Assembly: GCF_016908635.1 (NCBI RefSeq)
Contig: NZ_JAFBEG010000012.1
Coordinates: 1-64,000, forward strand
DNA: 64,000 nucleotides
Reading direction: 5' to 3'
Source: Sporohalobacter salinus
Lineage (GTDB): Bacteria > Bacillota > Halanaerobiia > Halobacteroidales > Acetohalobiaceae
The notes below the pieces were generated by a model. That model searched no databases. It was not told the DNA's origin and was given only the letters and a program-made list of their open reading frames with translations. Every line of letters begins with the position of its first letter. Within the stretch, counting starts at the first letter, position 1. Of this stretch, positions 62,683-64,000 are shown in pieces. Made by a program: the position numbers and the translations under genes.

Positions 62683-63472
62683 CTAAAATCACCTCACTTG
62701 CCTCAAAAACTGGACCGTCAGTACAGGCCTTGCGATATTCAAATCCTTCGTCATTCTCCACCTTCACTTTACAAACACAAGAAAGACAGGCTCCAGTTCC
62801 ACACCCCATTCGTTCCTCTAAAGAAACCTGTATTTCTATATCCTTCGTATTCACCAAAGATTGCATAGCCTTCAACATAGGTGTCGGCCCACAGGCAAAG
62901 ACCTGTTCATATTTATCTTTGTCTAATTCCTGTTCTACTAATCTAGTTACATAACCCTTCTGACCAGCACTTCCGTCATTGGTAGCCACCTTTAATCCAA
63001 CTGACAACTTTTCTAATTTATCTGTACAAAGCAACTGTTCTTTCCTTCTAGCCCCTAATAAAACCATTACCTCTTTATTTAATTCAACTAACTTCTCAAC
63101 TAAAGCCATCAACGGAGCAAAACCGATACCTCCGCCGACAACCAAAATCTTGTTCTCAAGCTCTGTTAAATCAAATCCATTACCCAAAGGCCCCATTACA
63201 TCAAGTTTCTTGCCAGCTTCTCTTTTAGCCAACTGTTTAGTTCCTTTTCCAAAAACTCGATAAAGCAGCACTATCTCTCCCCGATCTTGATTATATTGAT
63301 GAACACTAATCGGTCGCCGCAATAAAGGATCAAGTCCCGGACCGCACTTAACATGTAAGAATTGGCCCGACTTTATTTCATCCACAAGCTCCGGCAGCGA
63401 AAGTACCAATCTATAATCAGATTCATTTAACTGCTTATTAGCCAGAATCTCTCCTTCTATCTGTTTAGACAT
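62675..63472 (-). CDS. pyrK: Dihydroorotate dehydrogenase B, electron transfer subunit
   Basis: The 265-residue iron-sulfur flavoprotein passes electrons from PyrD to NAD+. It has the FAD site in [10 protein letters not shown] near 52, the nucleotide site [11 protein letters not shown] near 111, ACGPTPML near 198 and the [2Fe-2S] ligands in [15 protein letters not shown] near 223, with a fourth cysteine in YRKACTDGP. Length and order match the family. It lies 15 bases after carB in the same operon. Confidence 0.96.
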   Translation of the reverse strand: MSKQIEGEILANKQLNESDYRLVLSLPELVDEIKSGQFLHVKCGPGLDPLLRRPISVHQYNQDRGEIVLLYRVFGKGTKQLAKREAGKKLDVMGPLGNGFDLTELENKILVVGGGIGFAPLMALVEKLVELNKEVMVLLGARRKEQLLCTDKLEKLSVGLKVATNDGSAGQKGYVTRLVEQELDKDKYEQVFACGPTPMLKAMQSLVNTKDIEIQVSLEERMGCGTGACLSCVCKVKVENDEGFEYRKACTDGPVFEASEVILDE

Positions 63473-63487
63473 TTCCTCTCCTCCTTA

Positions 63488-64000
63488 CTAATCCATATAA
63501 TCCTGCAAGGCTAGATATTTAAACTGATCCCTTCCTTCATTCTTAATCTCTTCTAATACATGCAAGATAGCTTCCGTAGTATCCAGAGACGTCAAACAAG
63601 GTAAGCCATATTCTACAGCATTCCTTCTAATCTTAAAACCATCTCGTTTAGGCTCCTTACCCTTCGTTAAAGTATTAACTACTAAATCAATTTCATCATC
63701 GCGAATTAAATCAACTACATGTGGTGATCCCTCAGAGATCTTATTAACAGGCTCTGCTTCTATTCCTGTCTCTTGTAAGGCTTTAGCCGTTCCTTTCGTA
63801 GCTACAATATTAAATCCTAAATCAGCAAAGCGCTTAATAAATGGAATTGCTTCCTTCTTATCCTTATCAGCAATAGTAGCTAAAATCGTACCATCTTCCG
63901 GAATATCAATTCCGCCAGCAACAAAGGCCTTATAGAGAGCCTTAGCATAATCATAATCAATCCCCAACACCTCTCCTGTTGACTTCATCTCAGGTCCTAG
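63488..64000 (-). CDS. carB: Carbamoyl phosphate synthase large subunit, C-terminal part (gene runs off the window)
   Basis: The frame is open to the window edge, and the visible 170 residues are the C-terminal end of CarB. GPEMKSTGEVLGID marks the end of the second ATP-grasp unit, and an MGS-like allosteric domain follows (ATIADKDKKEAIPFIKRFADLG, outline, then ATKGTAKAL and LVVNTLTKGK). The full protein is normally about 1,070 residues, so the missing part lies to the right. It supplies carbamoyl phosphate for pyrimidines. Confidence 0.94.
   Translation of the reverse strand, partial: LGPEMKSTGEVLGIDYDYAKALYKAFVAGGIDIPEDGTILATIADKDKKEAIPFIKRFADLGFNIVATKGTAKALQETGIEAEPVNKISEGSPHVVDLIRDDEIDLVVNTLTKGKEPKRDGFKIRRNAVEYGLPCLTSLDTTEAILHVLEEIKNEGRDQFKYLALQDYMD

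Noticed and set aside
1-64000. tRNA and rRNA genes
   Set aside because: No cloverleaf with CCA-type end or rRNA core sequence was recognised on either strand.

Overview
The window comes from a low-GC, endospore-forming, diderm Firmicute. Three things suggest this: a complete GerA-type germinant receptor operon plus YlbJ (sporulation), two broken genes for outer-membrane beta-barrel proteins whose C-termini end in Asn-Tyr-Lys-Phe (an outer membrane in a Firmicute), and very AT-rich DNA with AGGAGG-type ribosome binding sites. Halanaerobiales, probably Halobacteroidaceae, fits best. This placement is inference from gene content, not a database match.

Layout. 0.2-9.0 kb: nucleoside transporter nupC; gerAA-gerAB-gerAB-gerAC with a tandemly duplicated gerAB; an outer-membrane protein relic; ylbJ. 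9.3-12.4 kb: two membrane diguanylate cyclases. 12.5-17.1 kb: a cysteine-metabolism locus, with a CyuA-type L-cysteine desulfidase preceded by a clear sigma-54 promoter, a sigma-54 activator next to it, and an SpoU methyltransferase fused to a winged-helix-like domain. 17.3-27.3 kb: ordinary single genes (SAM methyltransferase, metallo-beta-lactamase fold hydrolase, two GNAT acetyltransferases, LD-carboxypeptidase, D-serine dehydratase, membrane proteins), including a 45-residue membrane peptide. 27.3-38.4 kb: a decayed accessory region with four pseudogenes, intron and attC relics, a DUF3999/DUF2339 pair, an S41 peptidase and dispersed 110-210 bp repeats. 38.5-60.3 kb: an integron-like cassette array. 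60.5-64 kb: an acidic hydrophilic protein and the pyrimidine operon carB(partial)-pyrK-pyrD-pyrE, with a 148-bp inverted-repeat element between pyrD and pyrE.

The main finding is the array. A tyrosine recombinase (59179-60267, minus) is followed by a candidate attI site with three direct repeats and a GTTAGGT core, then by eight consecutive cassettes on the same strand, each closed by a 127-137 bp attC-like site. For each cassette, the bases at its beginning are complementary to the R'' box at its own end, with at most one mismatch in the core. This holds even where the core differs between cassettes (TTAGGTGAA, TTAGGCGAC, TTGTAC, TTATATGAC, TTAGCCGA, TTATGTGAA), as expected for units that excise as circles. 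The recombinase lacks the extra insertion that defines IntI and instead carries an N-terminal domain with a GRxWHPExxxWxIP signature. Four attC sites are split at the same position, GTT^, by copies of one group II intron. One copy still carries a maturase gene, which is disabled by a frameshift, loss of the YADD box and a nonsense codon.

Cassette cargo looks largely defensive or regulatory: a protein with an HD-like region and a PD-(D/E)xK motif, a BcgI-like restriction-modification pair, an unrecognised two-gene membrane system, a DUF5673-like membrane protein, an IS91-type transposase, a small membrane protein, a Fic AMP-transferase, and a MarR regulator with an alpha/beta hydrolase. Relics of attC and intron sequence at 27.9-28.9 kb and 35.2 kb suggest that an older array once reached further left.
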